Assembly (NCBI RefSeq): GCF_024979315.1
Contig: NZ_JANLCK010000002.1
Span: 372,001 to 436,000, forward strand
Source of the DNA: Herbiconiux oxytropis
GTDB taxonomy: Bacteria; Actinomycetota; Actinomycetes; Actinomycetales; Microbacteriaceae
DNA length: 64,000 nucleotides
Direction: 5' to 3'
The notes under the pieces are model-generated. The model searched no databases, had not been told where the DNA came from, and saw only the letters and a program-made list of their open reading frames with translations. Both the position numbers and the translations under genes were made by a program. Every line of letters starts with the position of its first letter. Position 1 is the stretch's first letter. Positions 51,448 to 60,278 of this stretch are shown here, piece after piece.

Positions 51448-52118
51448 GCGGCACCGCCGAACCCGGCCACGGCCGCGCTCGCACCGGTGAGATCGCCGAG
51501 CCGCGCGCCGCGGCGCAGTTCCTCCACGAGCTCGGGCTCCTCGGCGTCGTCGGCGAGCGCGGTGTCGATGATGCCCTGCACCACGGAGACCGGCGCGAAG
51601 AACACGCCGTTGCGATCGGCCAGCACGACGTCGCCCGGGTTCACGGCGACCCCGCCGCAGCTCACGGGCACGTTGACGCCCCCGGCATCCAGCGACAGCA
51701 GCTTGGTGGTGAGCACGCTCGAGCCGCGCGCGTAGACGGGGAGGCCGAAGTGCTCGACCTCGTCGAGATCGGTCACCACCCCGTCGACGATCACGCCCGC
51801 CGCACCCCGGAACGACAGGGTCGCCGCGAGCACCTCGCCCACGGGGGCGTGCCGGGTGTCCCCTCCCGTGTCGATCACGAACACGTCGCCGGGCGCGCAG
51901 TGGCCGGCCGCGTGGTGCAGCACGGTCGAGTCCTGGCCCGTGATGCGCACGGTGATGGCGCGGCCCACCACGCGGGTGGTGCCCACGAGCCGGCGGATGC
52001 CGAAGTCGGCGAAACCCTCCTCGAGGTAGTGGCCGAGGGTGGGGAACGAGACGCGGCCGAGCTTCTCGGCGAGGGAGGGGTCGAGGGGCGCGGGCGCGGG
52101 GCCGGTGGTGAAGGGCAT
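51441..52118 (-). CDS. RraA family protein (aldolase/decarboxylase-like)
   Basis: A 225-residue RraA-like protein. The characteristic core is G-D-V-F-V-I-D-T-G-G-D, A-x-x-G-E-V-L-A, G-V-I-V-D-G-V-V-T-D and the D-R-N-G-V motif. In this superfamily the same fold gives HMG/CHA aldolases and oxaloacetate decarboxylases. With the BKACE next door, a role in cleaving a 4-hydroxy-4-methyl-2-oxoglutarate-like or oxaloacetate intermediate is possible, but not established. Confidence 0.85.
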   Translation of the reverse strand: MPFTTGPAPAPLDPSLAEKLGRVSFPTLGHYLEEGFADFGIRRLVGTTRVVGRAITVRITGQDSTVLHHAAGHCAPGDVFVIDTGGDTRHAPVGEVLAATLSFRGAAGVIVDGVVTDLDEVEHFGLPVYARGSSVLTTKLLSLDAGGVNVPVSCGGVAVNPGDVVLADRNGVFFAPVSVVQGIIDTALADDAEEPELVEELRRGARLGDLTGASAAVAGFGGAAC

Positions 52119-52151
52119 GGAGCTGCTCCTGGTGCTGCGGATGAGTGGGGG

Positions 52152-52988
52152 CTAGAGGGCGGGCACGGCCGCGGTGGGCGTGCTGACGGCCACGGAGGTG
52201 GTGAGCCGGCGGTTGGCGAGGGCGGGCAGGGTCTCACGCACCTCCGCTGTGCGGTCGAGCGAGATCTCGACGAGCGCGACACCCGAGGCGACGGGTCCGA
52301 GCCCGGCGCGCTCGACGCCGAGCGGATCGATCACGAGGCTGTTGCCGATGCACTCGGGCGAGGTCGACGACGACGCGAGAACCCAGCAGGTGTTCTCGAT
52401 GGCGCGGGCCTTCACCAGGGTCTCCCAGTGGGCCTCCTTGCGCGCGCCGGCCACCCACGCGGCCGACACCGACAGCACGTCGGCGCCGCGCGCCACGAGG
52501 TCGCGGCTGAGCTCGGGGAAGCGGATGTCGTAGCAGTTGACGAGTCCCACGGCCACGCCCTCGATGAGCACCACCGGGGGCAGCTCGGTGCCTCCCGTGA
52601 CGTAGTCGGACTCGCGGTAGGCGAAGGCGTCGTAGAGGTGCAGCTTGCGGTACGACTCGACGACCTCGCCGCGCGAGTTCACCACCACGAGCGTGTTGTA
52701 CGGGCGGTCGGAGCCGGAGGGCTCGTAACCGCCGGCGATGATCCAGAGCTCGTGCTCCACGGCCAGCAGCGAGAGCTGCGCCAGGAAGAGCGGCCACTCG
52801 GCGTCGACGACCTCGCCGAGACGGCCCTCGACCTCGCCGGCGAGGAGCATCGACTCCTCCGGGAACACCACGAGTCGCGCGCCCGAGCGGGCGGCGTCGG
52901 CGGTGAGGGCGGCGATCTGCTCGCGGTTGCGGGCGCCGTCGACGGTGGGCGCGAGCTGCGCCACGGCGGCCAGGAGGGAGGGGTTCAC
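52152..52988 (-). CDS. Nitrilase superfamily amidohydrolase
   Basis: A 278-residue carbon-nitrogen hydrolase. The triad is Glu44 (V-V-F-P-E-E), Lys115 (Y-R-K-L-H-L-Y) and Cys152 (V-N-C-Y-D-I-R-F-P-E). Such enzymes hydrolyse amides, e.g. omega-amidases or N-carbamoyl-putrescine amidase. The start GTG 52988 lies inside the stop of the ABC ATPase gene (GTGA). In this setting, an N-carbamoyl or amide polyamine intermediate is a reasonable substrate, but this is inferred from context. Confidence 0.88.
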   Translation of the reverse strand: MNPSLLAAVAQLAPTVDGARNREQIAALTADAARSGARLVVFPEESMLLAGEVEGRLGEVVDAEWPLFLAQLSLLAVEHELWIIAGGYEPSGSDRPYNTLVVVNSRGEVVESYRKLHLYDAFAYRESDYVTGGTELPPVVLIEGVAVGLVNCYDIRFPELSRDLVARGADVLSVSAAWVAGARKEAHWETLVKARAIENTCWVLASSSTSPECIGNSLVIDPLGVERAGLGPVASGVALVEISLDRTAEVRETLPALANRRLTTSVAVSTPTAAVPAL

Positions 52989-54142
52989 GCGGCGGCTCCC
53001 TTCAGAGCGGAGGTGGCGGGTGCGGATGCGGGTGCGGTGGCGGATGCCTCGGCGGGCAGCACGCGGGCGGCGGCGGCGCTCCAGGAGAGCACCACGGCGG
53101 CGCCGTCGGCGATGCTGCCGAGCTCGGCGGCGGTCTCGCCGCTCGGCACGCTCACGGTCATCACGGCTCCGGTCTCGAGCCGCACATGGAAGGTCCACTC
53201 GTCGCCGAGGAAGGCGCGCTCGACGAGCGTGGCCCGCACGCCGTCGACGGTCGCGGAGGCTCCCACGGCGCGCATGCTCATTCGCTCGGGCCGGATGGCC
53301 AAGGCCACCCCGCTGCCGGGCACTGCACCGGCCGGCACGAGAGCCGGCACCGCGCCGACGCCCGGCACCACGACGCCCGTGCCCTGCGCATCCACGACCC
53401 CGTCGAGGATGTTGCAGCTGCCGATGAAGGTCGCCACGAACCGCGAGGCGGGCTCGTCGTAGATCTCGGTGGGGCTCGCCACCTGCAGCACGCGCCCCTC
53501 GCTCATCACGGCGATCCGGTCGCTCATGGTGAGCGCCTCCTCCTGGTCGTGGGTCACGTAGATGAAGGTGATGCCCACCTCGCGCTGCATGCGCTTGAGC
53601 TCGAACTGCATCTCCTTGCGGAGCTTCTGGTCGAGCGCGCCGAGCGGCTCGTCGAGCAGCACCACGGCGGGGCGGCCCACCACGGCGCGGGCGAGCGCCA
53701 CGCGCTGGCGCTGGCCGCCCGAGAGCTCGGCGGGCTTGCGCTCGGCGAAGGCGCCGAGCCGCACGAGCTCGAGGGCCTCCCGCACCCGGGTGTCGATCTC
53801 GCGCTTGGCGGTGCGGCGCACCCGCAGCTCGAACGCCACGTTCTCGTAGACCGAGAGATGCGGGAAGAGGGCATAGCTCTGGAACAGCATGTTGAGGTCG
53901 CGCGACTTGGTGGAGACGGCGTCGACGTTCTTGCCGTCGAGCTCCACCGAACCGCCGGTCGGCGTCTCGAAGCCGGTGATCATGCGCATCAGCGTGGTCT
54001 TGCCGCAGCCTGAGGGGCCCAGGATGCTGAAGAACTCGCCCTGGCGGATCTCGAGGTCCAGGGGCTGGACGACCCGGTTGGCGCCGAACGACTTCGTGAG
54101 CCCGGTGAGCTTCACGGCCGGCGGTTCGGTGGTCTCGTTCAT
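52985..54142 (-). CDS. PotA-type polyamine ABC transporter ATPase
   Basis: A 385-residue ABC ATPase of the spermidine/putrescine class. Walker A is G-P-S-G-C-G-K-T-T (residues ~42-50), signature L-S-G-G-Q-R-Q-R, Walker B V-V-L-L-D-E-P. A TOBE-type domain occupies the C-terminal ~120 residues. Its position between the nitrilase and the binding protein indicates an ABC importer. The ATG is 54142. Confidence 0.93.
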   Translation of the reverse strand: MNETTEPPAVKLTGLTKSFGANRVVQPLDLEIRQGEFFSILGPSGCGKTTLMRMITGFETPTGGSVELDGKNVDAVSTKSRDLNMLFQSYALFPHLSVYENVAFELRVRRTAKREIDTRVREALELVRLGAFAERKPAELSGGQRQRVALARAVVGRPAVVLLDEPLGALDQKLRKEMQFELKRMQREVGITFIYVTHDQEEALTMSDRIAVMSEGRVLQVASPTEIYDEPASRFVATFIGSCNILDGVVDAQGTGVVVPGVGAVPALVPAGAVPGSGVALAIRPERMSMRAVGASATVDGVRATLVERAFLGDEWTFHVRLETGAVMTVSVPSGETAAELGSIADGAAVVLSWSAAAARVLPAEASATAPASAPATSALKGAAA

Positions 54143-54196
54143 GGTTCTCGTTCCAGAGGTAGGGGAGTTCGTGTCTGACTGCTCGTCGTCGGCCCG

Positions 54197-55270
54197 CTAG
54201 GAGGCGCGCACGCGGGTCCAGCCGTCCTGGAAGTACGCCAGGGCGTCTCCCGGATCGACGATGAACTCCGAGTTCGTGAGGGAGTCGGCCGGGGCGTAGA
54301 TGGCGGGGTTCTCCACCTGCGACTGGTCGGCGACGAGCTCGAGGGCTGCGGCGTTCGTGGAGGCGAGCGAGGCGTCGTCGGTCACGAGCGCGGCCACCTC
54401 GGGGCGGAGGGTGTAGTTCAGCCACTGGTACGCCGCATCCTCGTTGGCCGTGCCCTCGACGATCGAGAAGCTGTCGGTCCAGAGCGTGCCGCCCTCCTCG
54501 GGGATGATGTAGTGCACGTCGGGGTTGGCCTCGACGGCCTTCGCCGACGTGGTGCCCGAGTAGGCCTCCGCGATGCAGGCGTCGCCCGTGCCCACGAGGT
54601 CGGCGTAGTTGGTGCTGTTGTAGCCGCCGAGCAGGGGCTTCTGCTCGAGCAGGGAGTCGGTCGCCGTGGCGATCTCGGCCTCGTCGGTGCTGGTGGCGCT
54701 GAGGCCGTTCACCTGGAGGCCGGCGATGTAGGCCGAGAGCATGTTGTCGAGCATGTAGACCTTGCCCGCGTAGTCCGGGTTCCACATGTCGCTCCAGCCC
54801 GTGACCTCGGCGCCCGTGCAGGCCTCGTTGTAGAGGATGCCGGTGGTGCCCCAGGCCCACGGGATGCTGTGGGTGTTGCCCGGGTCGAACGACGGGTCGA
54901 CGAACTTCTCGGCGAGGTTGTCGAAGCCCTCGAGCTTCGACTTGTCGATCTCGGCGATCAGATCGCGCTCCACCATGAGCTGCACGGCGTACTGGCTGGG
55001 CTCGACCACGTCGTAGCCCGAGTTGCCGGCGGCGAGCTTGGAGATCATCGTCTCGTTGCTGTCGAAGGTGTCGACCGTCACGTCGATGCCGGTCTCGGCC
55101 TCGAAGCCCTCGATCACCGAGTCGGGGATCTCGCCGGCCCAGGCGTAGATGCTGAGGCTGCCGCTTCCGGCGCCCCCCGTGGAGGAGGCGTCGCCGCCGG
55201 CGGAGCAGGCGGAGAGCACGGTGGCCGAGGCGAGCGCGACGGCTCCGAAGGCCAGGAACTTCTTGTTCAT
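54197..55270 (-). CDS. PotD-type substrate-binding lipoprotein
   Basis: A 357-residue extracellular solute-binding protein. A lipoprotein signal peptide (lipobox L-S-A-C, Cys22) is followed by a PotD-like domain starting with L-S-I-Y-A-W-A-G-E-I-P and S-V-I-E-G-F-E. W-A-W-G-T-T-G-I-L-Y-N is the polyamine-pocket motif, with a Trp and an acidic residue typical of polyamine binders. The ATG has AAAGAG upstream. Confidence 0.92.
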   Translation of the reverse strand: MNKKFLAFGAVALASATVLSACSAGGDASSTGGAGSGSLSIYAWAGEIPDSVIEGFEAETGIDVTVDTFDSNETMISKLAAGNSGYDVVEPSQYAVQLMVERDLIAEIDKSKLEGFDNLAEKFVDPSFDPGNTHSIPWAWGTTGILYNEACTGAEVTGWSDMWNPDYAGKVYMLDNMLSAYIAGLQVNGLSATSTDEAEIATATDSLLEQKPLLGGYNSTNYADLVGTGDACIAEAYSGTTSAKAVEANPDVHYIIPEEGGTLWTDSFSIVEGTANEDAAYQWLNYTLRPEVAALVTDDASLASTNAAALELVADQSQVENPAIYAPADSLTNSEFIVDPGDALAYFQDGWTRVRAS

Positions 55271-55327
55271 GAGGACTCTTTCGTTCGGGAGGAGGGTGCG
55301 GGTCGGGTGGAGCGGGGTGTGGGGATG

Positions 55328-56110
55328 TTACGGACGGGGGCCGGCGAGGATGCGCCGCATCTGGGCGACTCCGACCAGCAGGATGACGCCGAGGGTGGCG
55401 ACCACGAGCAGGGTGCCGAGCGCGTTGAGCTCGGGGGTGAGCCCGGTGCGCAGCGTGGAGTAGATCCGGAGCGGCAGCGTGGTGGTGCCGACGCCTGCGG
55501 TGAAGGTGGAGATGACGATGTTGGAGAACGAGGTCGTGAAGCTCAGGAGGAAGGCGGCGAGGATGCTCGGGCGCAGCAGCGGGAACAGCACGCGCCGGAA
55601 GGTCACCCACGGCGAGGCGCCGAGGTCGGTGGCGGCCTCGGAGAGGCTCGGGTCGAGCGAGGACATCGCCCCCATCAGCACGAGCGTGGCCAGCGGCAGC
55701 GTGATCACCACGTGACCGAGCACGAGCGTCACGATCCCCGTGGGGAGCCCGGCGCTCGAGAAGACGGTGAGCAGCGACACGCCCAGCACGATCTCGGGCA
55801 CGATCAGCGGGATCAGGATGGCGCCCACGAAGAACGCCCGCCCCTTCACCCGGAACCGCACGAGGGCGAAGGCGCTGAGGAAGCCGATCACGGTGGCCAG
55901 CACCGCGGCGATCACCCCGACGAGAGCGCTCGTGCGGAGCGACTCGAGCAGCATCTGGTCGCGGAACAGCTCCGCGTACCAGCGGAAGGTGAAGCCGTCG
56001 AAGCGGTAGCTCACCTCGGAGCTGTTGAAGGAGTAGACGATGAGGGCTGCGATCGGCAGGTAGAGGAAGACGAAGACGAGGCGGGCGATCCAGGAGTTGA
56101 GGCGTTCCAT
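55328..56110 (-). CDS. PotC-type ABC permease
   Basis: A 260-residue permease with six helices and the EAA loop (D-L-G-A-S-P-W-x-T-F) near residue 170. It resembles PotC. ATG 56110 shares one base with the stop of the PotB-type gene (TGATG). The much longer open frame reaching beyond 57000 is not coding. Confidence 0.92.
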   Translation of the reverse strand: MERLNSWIARLVFVFLYLPIAALIVYSFNSSEVSYRFDGFTFRWYAELFRDQMLLESLRTSALVGVIAAVLATVIGFLSAFALVRFRVKGRAFFVGAILIPLIVPEIVLGVSLLTVFSSAGLPTGIVTLVLGHVVITLPLATLVLMGAMSSLDPSLSEAATDLGASPWVTFRRVLFPLLRPSILAAFLLSFTTSFSNIVISTFTAGVGTTTLPLRIYSTLRTGLTPELNALGTLLVVATLGVILLVGVAQMRRILAGPRP

Positions 56111-56982
56111 CAGACGGCACCGGCCTTCCTGTTCGAGCGGGCTCTCAGGATGAGGCCGGCCGCCGCCACCGAGAGCAGCATGAGCACGAGCACGACCATC
56201 GAGAGCGCGGCTCCGAGCGGCTCGTTGCGGAACTCGGTGAAGAGCGTGACGATCAGGTTGCCGACGAGCGGATCCTTGCCGCCGCCGAGCAGCACCGGGA
56301 TGACGAACACGCCGAGCGTGGGCACGAAGGTGAGCATGACCGACGAGGCGAGGCCCGAGGCAGAGAGCGGCACGAAGATGCGCGCGTGGGTCTGCCACCA
56401 GCCGGCGCCGAGGTCGGCCGCGGCCTCCTTGAGCGAGGGATCGATCGAGCGCATCGAGGCGTAGATGGGGAAGACGGCCACGGGCAGGAAGGCGTAGAGG
56501 AGCGAGAGCGTGACCGCGAGCTGCGACGGCACGAGCGACGGGGCGTCGACGCCCACGAGGCGCAGCAGCGAGATGAACGGGCCGCCGGAGCCGAGGAGCG
56601 TGATCCAGGCGAAGGTGCGCACGAGGAAGTCGGTGAGGAACGGGATGATCACGAGCACGAGGAGCACCGGCTGCGTCTTCGCCGGCCGGGTGGCGATGTA
56701 GTGGGCCACGATGTAGCCCACCACGGTGCAGACCACGGCGTTGAGGGCGGCCATGCCGAGGCTGTAGCCGAGGGTCTTGGCGTAGACGGGGTCGAGGAGC
56801 TTCGCGTAGTTGTCGAGGGTGAAGCCGCCGAGGTTGCCGCCGAGCGGGTCGCTCACGGCGAAGCTGTCGCGCGCGATCACGACCATCGGCACGATCACGA
56901 GCAGCGCGATCACCGCCACGGCCGGCAGCAGCATGAGGTAGCCGGCGGCCCTCGACGTTCTCGGTGTGTTCACGTCGACCAT
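56110..56982 (-). CDS. PotB-type ABC permease
   Basis: A 290-residue permease with six helices and an EAA loop (D-L-G-A-G-W-W-Q-T-H). It resembles PotB. I choose ATG 56982, where the hydrophilic N-terminus starts M-V-D-V-N-T-P; the frame continues to 57057 but those residues are Arg/Cys-rich and unlike the family. This is the first gene of the minus-strand transporter operon. Confidence 0.9.
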   Translation of the reverse strand: MVDVNTPRTSRAAGYLMLLPAVAVIALLVIVPMVVIARDSFAVSDPLGGNLGGFTLDNYAKLLDPVYAKTLGYSLGMAALNAVVCTVVGYIVAHYIATRPAKTQPVLLVLVIIPFLTDFLVRTFAWITLLGSGGPFISLLRLVGVDAPSLVPSQLAVTLSLLYAFLPVAVFPIYASMRSIDPSLKEAAADLGAGWWQTHARIFVPLSASGLASSVMLTFVPTLGVFVIPVLLGGGKDPLVGNLIVTLFTEFRNEPLGAALSMVVLVLMLLSVAAAGLILRARSNRKAGAV

Positions 56983-57386
56983 CCTGCGGCACCGCCTGCG
57001 CCCGCAGCGGACGAGGTGCCTCGAATCCCGTCGCCGCCGTGTTTCGTGCTTGCGCATTTCGCAGGCGCGCCGAGCACGCGGGTGCTGCGATCCGCGCGAT
57101 CACGCGCATCCGGGCGCCCCGGATCTCGCACCAGGTGCGTCGGAGCGCTCGTCGAGCGCGCCGGCCGCCGCCGCAGCCGTTGCCAGGGCGCCGAGGGCGA
57201 GCAGCACGAGGGCCCACGGAGCAGCGGCGGGCGTCGCGCCGGTGGCCGCGAGCTCCCCGGCCGGCGCGGCCGCGGAGGTGGGCGCGGGGGAGGGCGCCGG
57301 TGTGGGCGCGGGCAGGGCGCGCGCGGCCTCGATGAACGCGGTGCGGGCACGGGTTTCTCTGTGGAGCCCCTCTGCTCGGCGCCGAC
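56983..57386. other. Noncoding region with possible LAxTG-protein remnant
   Basis: This stretch between the divergent transporter and amine oxidase genes is 404 bases (513 including the operator and GTG side). It contains the minus-strand fragment described next, a 17-bp dyad ATCCGG-GCGCC-CCGGAT near 57111-57127, and no other convincing gene. The promoters of both operons must lie here or in the palindrome. Confidence 0.5.
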
Positions 57387-57393
57387 TGAGCAT
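57100..57393 (-). pseudogene. Possible remnant of an LAxTG wall-anchored protein
   Basis: The minus-strand frame encodes a Pro-Ala-Thr linker, then L-A-A-T-G, a hydrophobic helix of about 22 residues and a tail that lacks the usual Arg pair but is otherwise of sorting-signal length. No N-terminal domain or signal peptide precedes it within the frame, and its ATG lies inside a palindrome. It therefore looks like the C-terminal scar of a deleted surface protein. A chance frame cannot be excluded. Confidence 0.35.
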
Positions 57394-57408
57394 CCGCCCG
57401 GATGCTCA
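57387..57408. promoter_or_regulatory. Perfect 10-bp inverted repeat before the amine oxidase operon
   Basis: TGAGCATCCG (57387-57396) and CGGATGCTCA (57399-57408) form a perfect palindrome with a 2-base centre. TTGTCT (57411-57416) lies next to it as a possible -35. It is between the divergent transporter and oxidase operons, where a shared regulator would act. Confidence 0.65.
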
Positions 57409-57495
57409 ACTTGTCTATCGAAATCAGCAGTGTTCGTGGCACTATGGAACCGTATCCATCGTCAGATGGGTCGTTTTGCCACGAAAAGAGCCGCA

Positions 57496-58902
57496 GTGAA
57501 CCACATCGAAAGAGACGTCGTCGTCATCGGAGCCGGGGCCGCCGGCCTCACCGCCGCCACCCGCCTGAAGGCCGCCGGCCGTTCGGTCGTCGTGCTCGAG
57601 GCCCGCGACCGCATCGGCGGCCGCCTCTGGACCGACCACATCGAGGGCCAGCTGTTCGAGATCGGCGGACAGTGGGTCTCGCCCGACCAGACCGCGCTCA
57701 TCCAGACCCTCGACGAGCTCGGGCTCGAGACCTACTCGCGCTTCCGCGAGGGCGAGAGCGTCTACATCGGCACCGACGGCGAGGCCAAGCGCTTCACGGG
57801 TGACATCTTCCCCGCCTCGCCCGAGACCGAGGCCGAGATCGAGCGGCTCATCGCCGTGCTCGACGAGCTCGTCGAGCAGACCGATCCCGCAGCTCCCTGG
57901 GAGCATCCGCGTGCCACGGAGTTCGACCACGTGTCGTTCCGAGCCTGGCTCGAGCAGCAGAGCGACGACACCGAGGCCGTCGACAACATCGCGCTGTTCA
58001 TCGCCGACGCCATGATCACGAAGCCCGCCCACTCCTTCTCCCTGCTCCAGGCGCTGCTCATGGCCGCGAGCGCCGGCAGCTTCAGCCACCTCGTCGACGC
58101 CGACTTCATCCTCGACAAGCGCGTCGTGGGCGGGCTGCAGCAGGTGCCGCTGCGCCTCGCCGAGGGCCTCGGCGACGACGTCATCCTGAGCCACCCCGTC
58201 ACCTCGCTGGCCTGGGGTGCTGACGGCGTCACGGCCGTCGCCGGCGACGTCTCGGTCTCGGCGCGGCACGCGGTCGTGGCCGTGCCGCCCAACCTCTACA
58301 ACCGCATCGACTACGTGCCGGCTCTCCCGCGGCTCCGGCAGCAGATGGCGCAGCACCAGTCGCTCGGCCTCGTGATCAAGGTGCACGCCACCTACGAGAC
58401 CCCGTTCTGGCGCGCCGCCGGCCTCTCCGGCACGGCCTTCAGCCCCTACCAGATCGTGCACGAGGCCTATGACAACTCCAACCACGGTGAGACCCGCGGC
58501 ACGCTCGTCGGCTTCGTCTCCGACGAGAAGGCGGATGCGCTGTTCCGGCTGACGGCCGACGAGCGCAAGGCGCGCATCTTGGAGTCGCTCGCCGCGTACT
58601 ACGGGCCGGAGGCGCTGAACCCTTCGGTGTACTACGAGAGCGACTGGGCCGCCGAGGAGTGGACCCAGGGCGCCTACGCCGCGAGCTTCGACCTCGGCGG
58701 GCTCACCCGCTACGGAGCCCTGCAGCTCGAGCCGGTCGGCCCTGTGCGCTTCGGCACGAGCGACCTCGCCGCCGAGGGCTACCAGCACGTCGACGGGGCC
58801 ATCAGGGTGGGCTGGAGGCTCGCAGATGAGATCCTGGAAGAGGCAGGCGTGAACCAGACCGCCACGACCGCCACCGCCACCACCGAAGGAGATGCAGCAT
58901 GA
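57496..58902 (+). CDS. Flavin monoamine oxidase (putrescine oxidase-like)
   Basis: A 468-residue FAD amine oxidase. The nucleotide motif is V-V-V-I-G-A-G-A-A-G-L-T-A-A (residues ~8-21), the second glycine motif G-G-R-L-W follows, and the C-terminal G-Y-x-x-V-D-G-A motif is complete. Actinobacterial members oxidise putrescine or related amines to aminoaldehydes with H2O2. GTG 57496 has GAAAAGAG about seven bases upstream; ATG 57466 in frame has none. It is followed by an overlapping aldehyde dehydrogenase. Confidence 0.9.
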   Translation: MNHIERDVVVIGAGAAGLTAATRLKAAGRSVVVLEARDRIGGRLWTDHIEGQLFEIGGQWVSPDQTALIQTLDELGLETYSRFREGESVYIGTDGEAKRFTGDIFPASPETEAEIERLIAVLDELVEQTDPAAPWEHPRATEFDHVSFRAWLEQQSDDTEAVDNIALFIADAMITKPAHSFSLLQALLMAASAGSFSHLVDADFILDKRVVGGLQQVPLRLAEGLGDDVILSHPVTSLAWGADGVTAVAGDVSVSARHAVVAVPPNLYNRIDYVPALPRLRQQMAQHQSLGLVIKVHATYETPFWRAAGLSGTAFSPYQIVHEAYDNSNHGETRGTLVGFVSDEKADALFRLTADERKARILESLAAYYGPEALNPSVYYESDWAAEEWTQGAYAASFDLGGLTRYGALQLEPVGPVRFGTSDLAAEGYQHVDGAIRVGWRLADEILEEAGVNQTATTATATTEGDAA

Positions 58903-60278
58903 GCCAGTACGCCGTCGTCAATCCCGCCACGGGCGAGACTGTCCGCGAGTACCCGACCCTCTCCGACGAGGGGGTGCAGGAGGCCATCACCGCCGCGCAC
59001 GAGGCGCACGAGACCTGGTCGCGCAAGGCCGGCGTCGCCGCCCGCACCGCCCTCATCGCCAAGGTCGCCGAGCTGCACGCCGCGAAGCGCGACGAGCTCG
59101 CCGAGATCATCGTGCGCGAGATGGGCAAGCCGCTCGACCAGGCGCAGGGCGAGGTCGACTTCGCCGTGGCCATCTACGAGTACTACGCGACCAACGGCGA
59201 GGCCTTCCTCGCCGACGAGCCGATCGAGCTCTCCGACGGCACCGGATCGGCGTTCATCCGCCGGGCCTCCATCGGCGTGCTGCTCGGCATCATGCCGTGG
59301 AACTTCCCCTACTACCAGGTGGCGCGGTTCGCCGGCCCCAACATCGTGGTGGGCAACACCATCATCCTGAAGCACGCCCCGCAGTGCCCCGAGTCGTCGG
59401 CCGCCATCGAGGCCATCTTCGCCGAGGCCGCCGCCTCGGTCGGCGCTCCCGCCGGCGTCTACGTCAACGTCTACGCCACCAACGAGCAGTCGGCCGACAT
59501 CATCGCCGACCCGCGCGTGCAGGGCGTCTCGGTCACCGGCTCCGAGCGGGCCGGCGCCGCCGTCGCCGAGCTCGCGGGCAAGCACCTCAAGAAGGTCGTG
59601 CTCGAGCTCGGCGGATCCGACCCGTTCATCCTGCTCTCGAGCGACGACGTGGCCGCAGCCGCCCAGGACGCGGTCAACGCCCGCCTCGACAACAACGGCC
59701 AGTCGTGCAACGCGGCCAAGCGCTTCATCGTGATCGACGGGCTGTTCGACGAGTTCGCCGAGGCCTTCACCGCGGCGTTCACGGCGGCCGAGCCCGCCGA
59801 CCCCATGGCCGAGGGCACCGTGCTCGGACCGCTCTCGTCCGAGGCCGCCGCCTCGCGGCTCGGCGAGCAGGTCGACCGCGCCGTGGAGCAGGGTGCGACC
59901 GTGCTCGCGCAGGGCTCGCGCTCGGGCAACTTCTTCGGGGCCACCGTGCTCACGGATGTCACGCCCGCCATGGACGCGTACCACGAGGAGTTCTTCGGCC
60001 CCGTCGCCGCGCTCTACCGCGTCTCCTCCGAGGAGGAGGCCGTGAAGCTCGCCAACGACACCCCGTTCGGGCTCGGCTCCTACGTCTACACGACCGACCA
60101 GGAGCAGGCCCTGCGGGTCGCGGATGCGATCGACGCAGGGATGGTGTGGATCAACCTCGTGCTGGGCGATGCCGCGGAGCTGCCCTTCGGCGGCGTGAAG
60201 CGCTCCGGCACCGGCCGCGAGATGGGCCGGCCCGCCATGGAGGAGTTCGTCAACAAGAAGCTCGTGCGCATCGCCTGA
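58899..60278 (+). CDS. NAD(P)-dependent aldehyde dehydrogenase (SSADH-like)
   Basis: A 459-residue aldehyde dehydrogenase. Catalytic residues are Glu226 (V-L-E-L-G-G-S-D-P-F) and Cys260 (N-N-G-Q-S-C-N). P-W-N-F-P is the cofactor/loop segment. It resembles succinate-semialdehyde or gamma-aminobutyraldehyde dehydrogenase. ATGA overlap with the oxidase gene makes it the natural next step, converting the aminoaldehyde to the acid. Confidence 0.92.
   Translation: MSQYAVVNPATGETVREYPTLSDEGVQEAITAAHEAHETWSRKAGVAARTALIAKVAELHAAKRDELAEIIVREMGKPLDQAQGEVDFAVAIYEYYATNGEAFLADEPIELSDGTGSAFIRRASIGVLLGIMPWNFPYYQVARFAGPNIVVGNTIILKHAPQCPESSAAIEAIFAEAAASVGAPAGVYVNVYATNEQSADIIADPRVQGVSVTGSERAGAAVAELAGKHLKKVVLELGGSDPFILLSSDDVAAAAQDAVNARLDNNGQSCNAAKRFIVIDGLFDEFAEAFTAAFTAAEPADPMAEGTVLGPLSSEAAASRLGEQVDRAVEQGATVLAQGSRSGNFFGATVLTDVTPAMDAYHEEFFGPVAALYRVSSEEEAVKLANDTPFGLGSYVYTTDQEQALRVADAIDAGMVWINLVLGDAAELPFGGVKRSGTGREMGRPAMEEFVNKKLVRIA

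Noticed and set aside
52152-56120. Very long open frame on the minus strand covering several genes
   Set aside because: It is an overlapping frame in high-GC DNA; only its last ~280 codons (the nitrilase) are coding. The rest is an out-of-phase shadow of the PotABCD-type genes.
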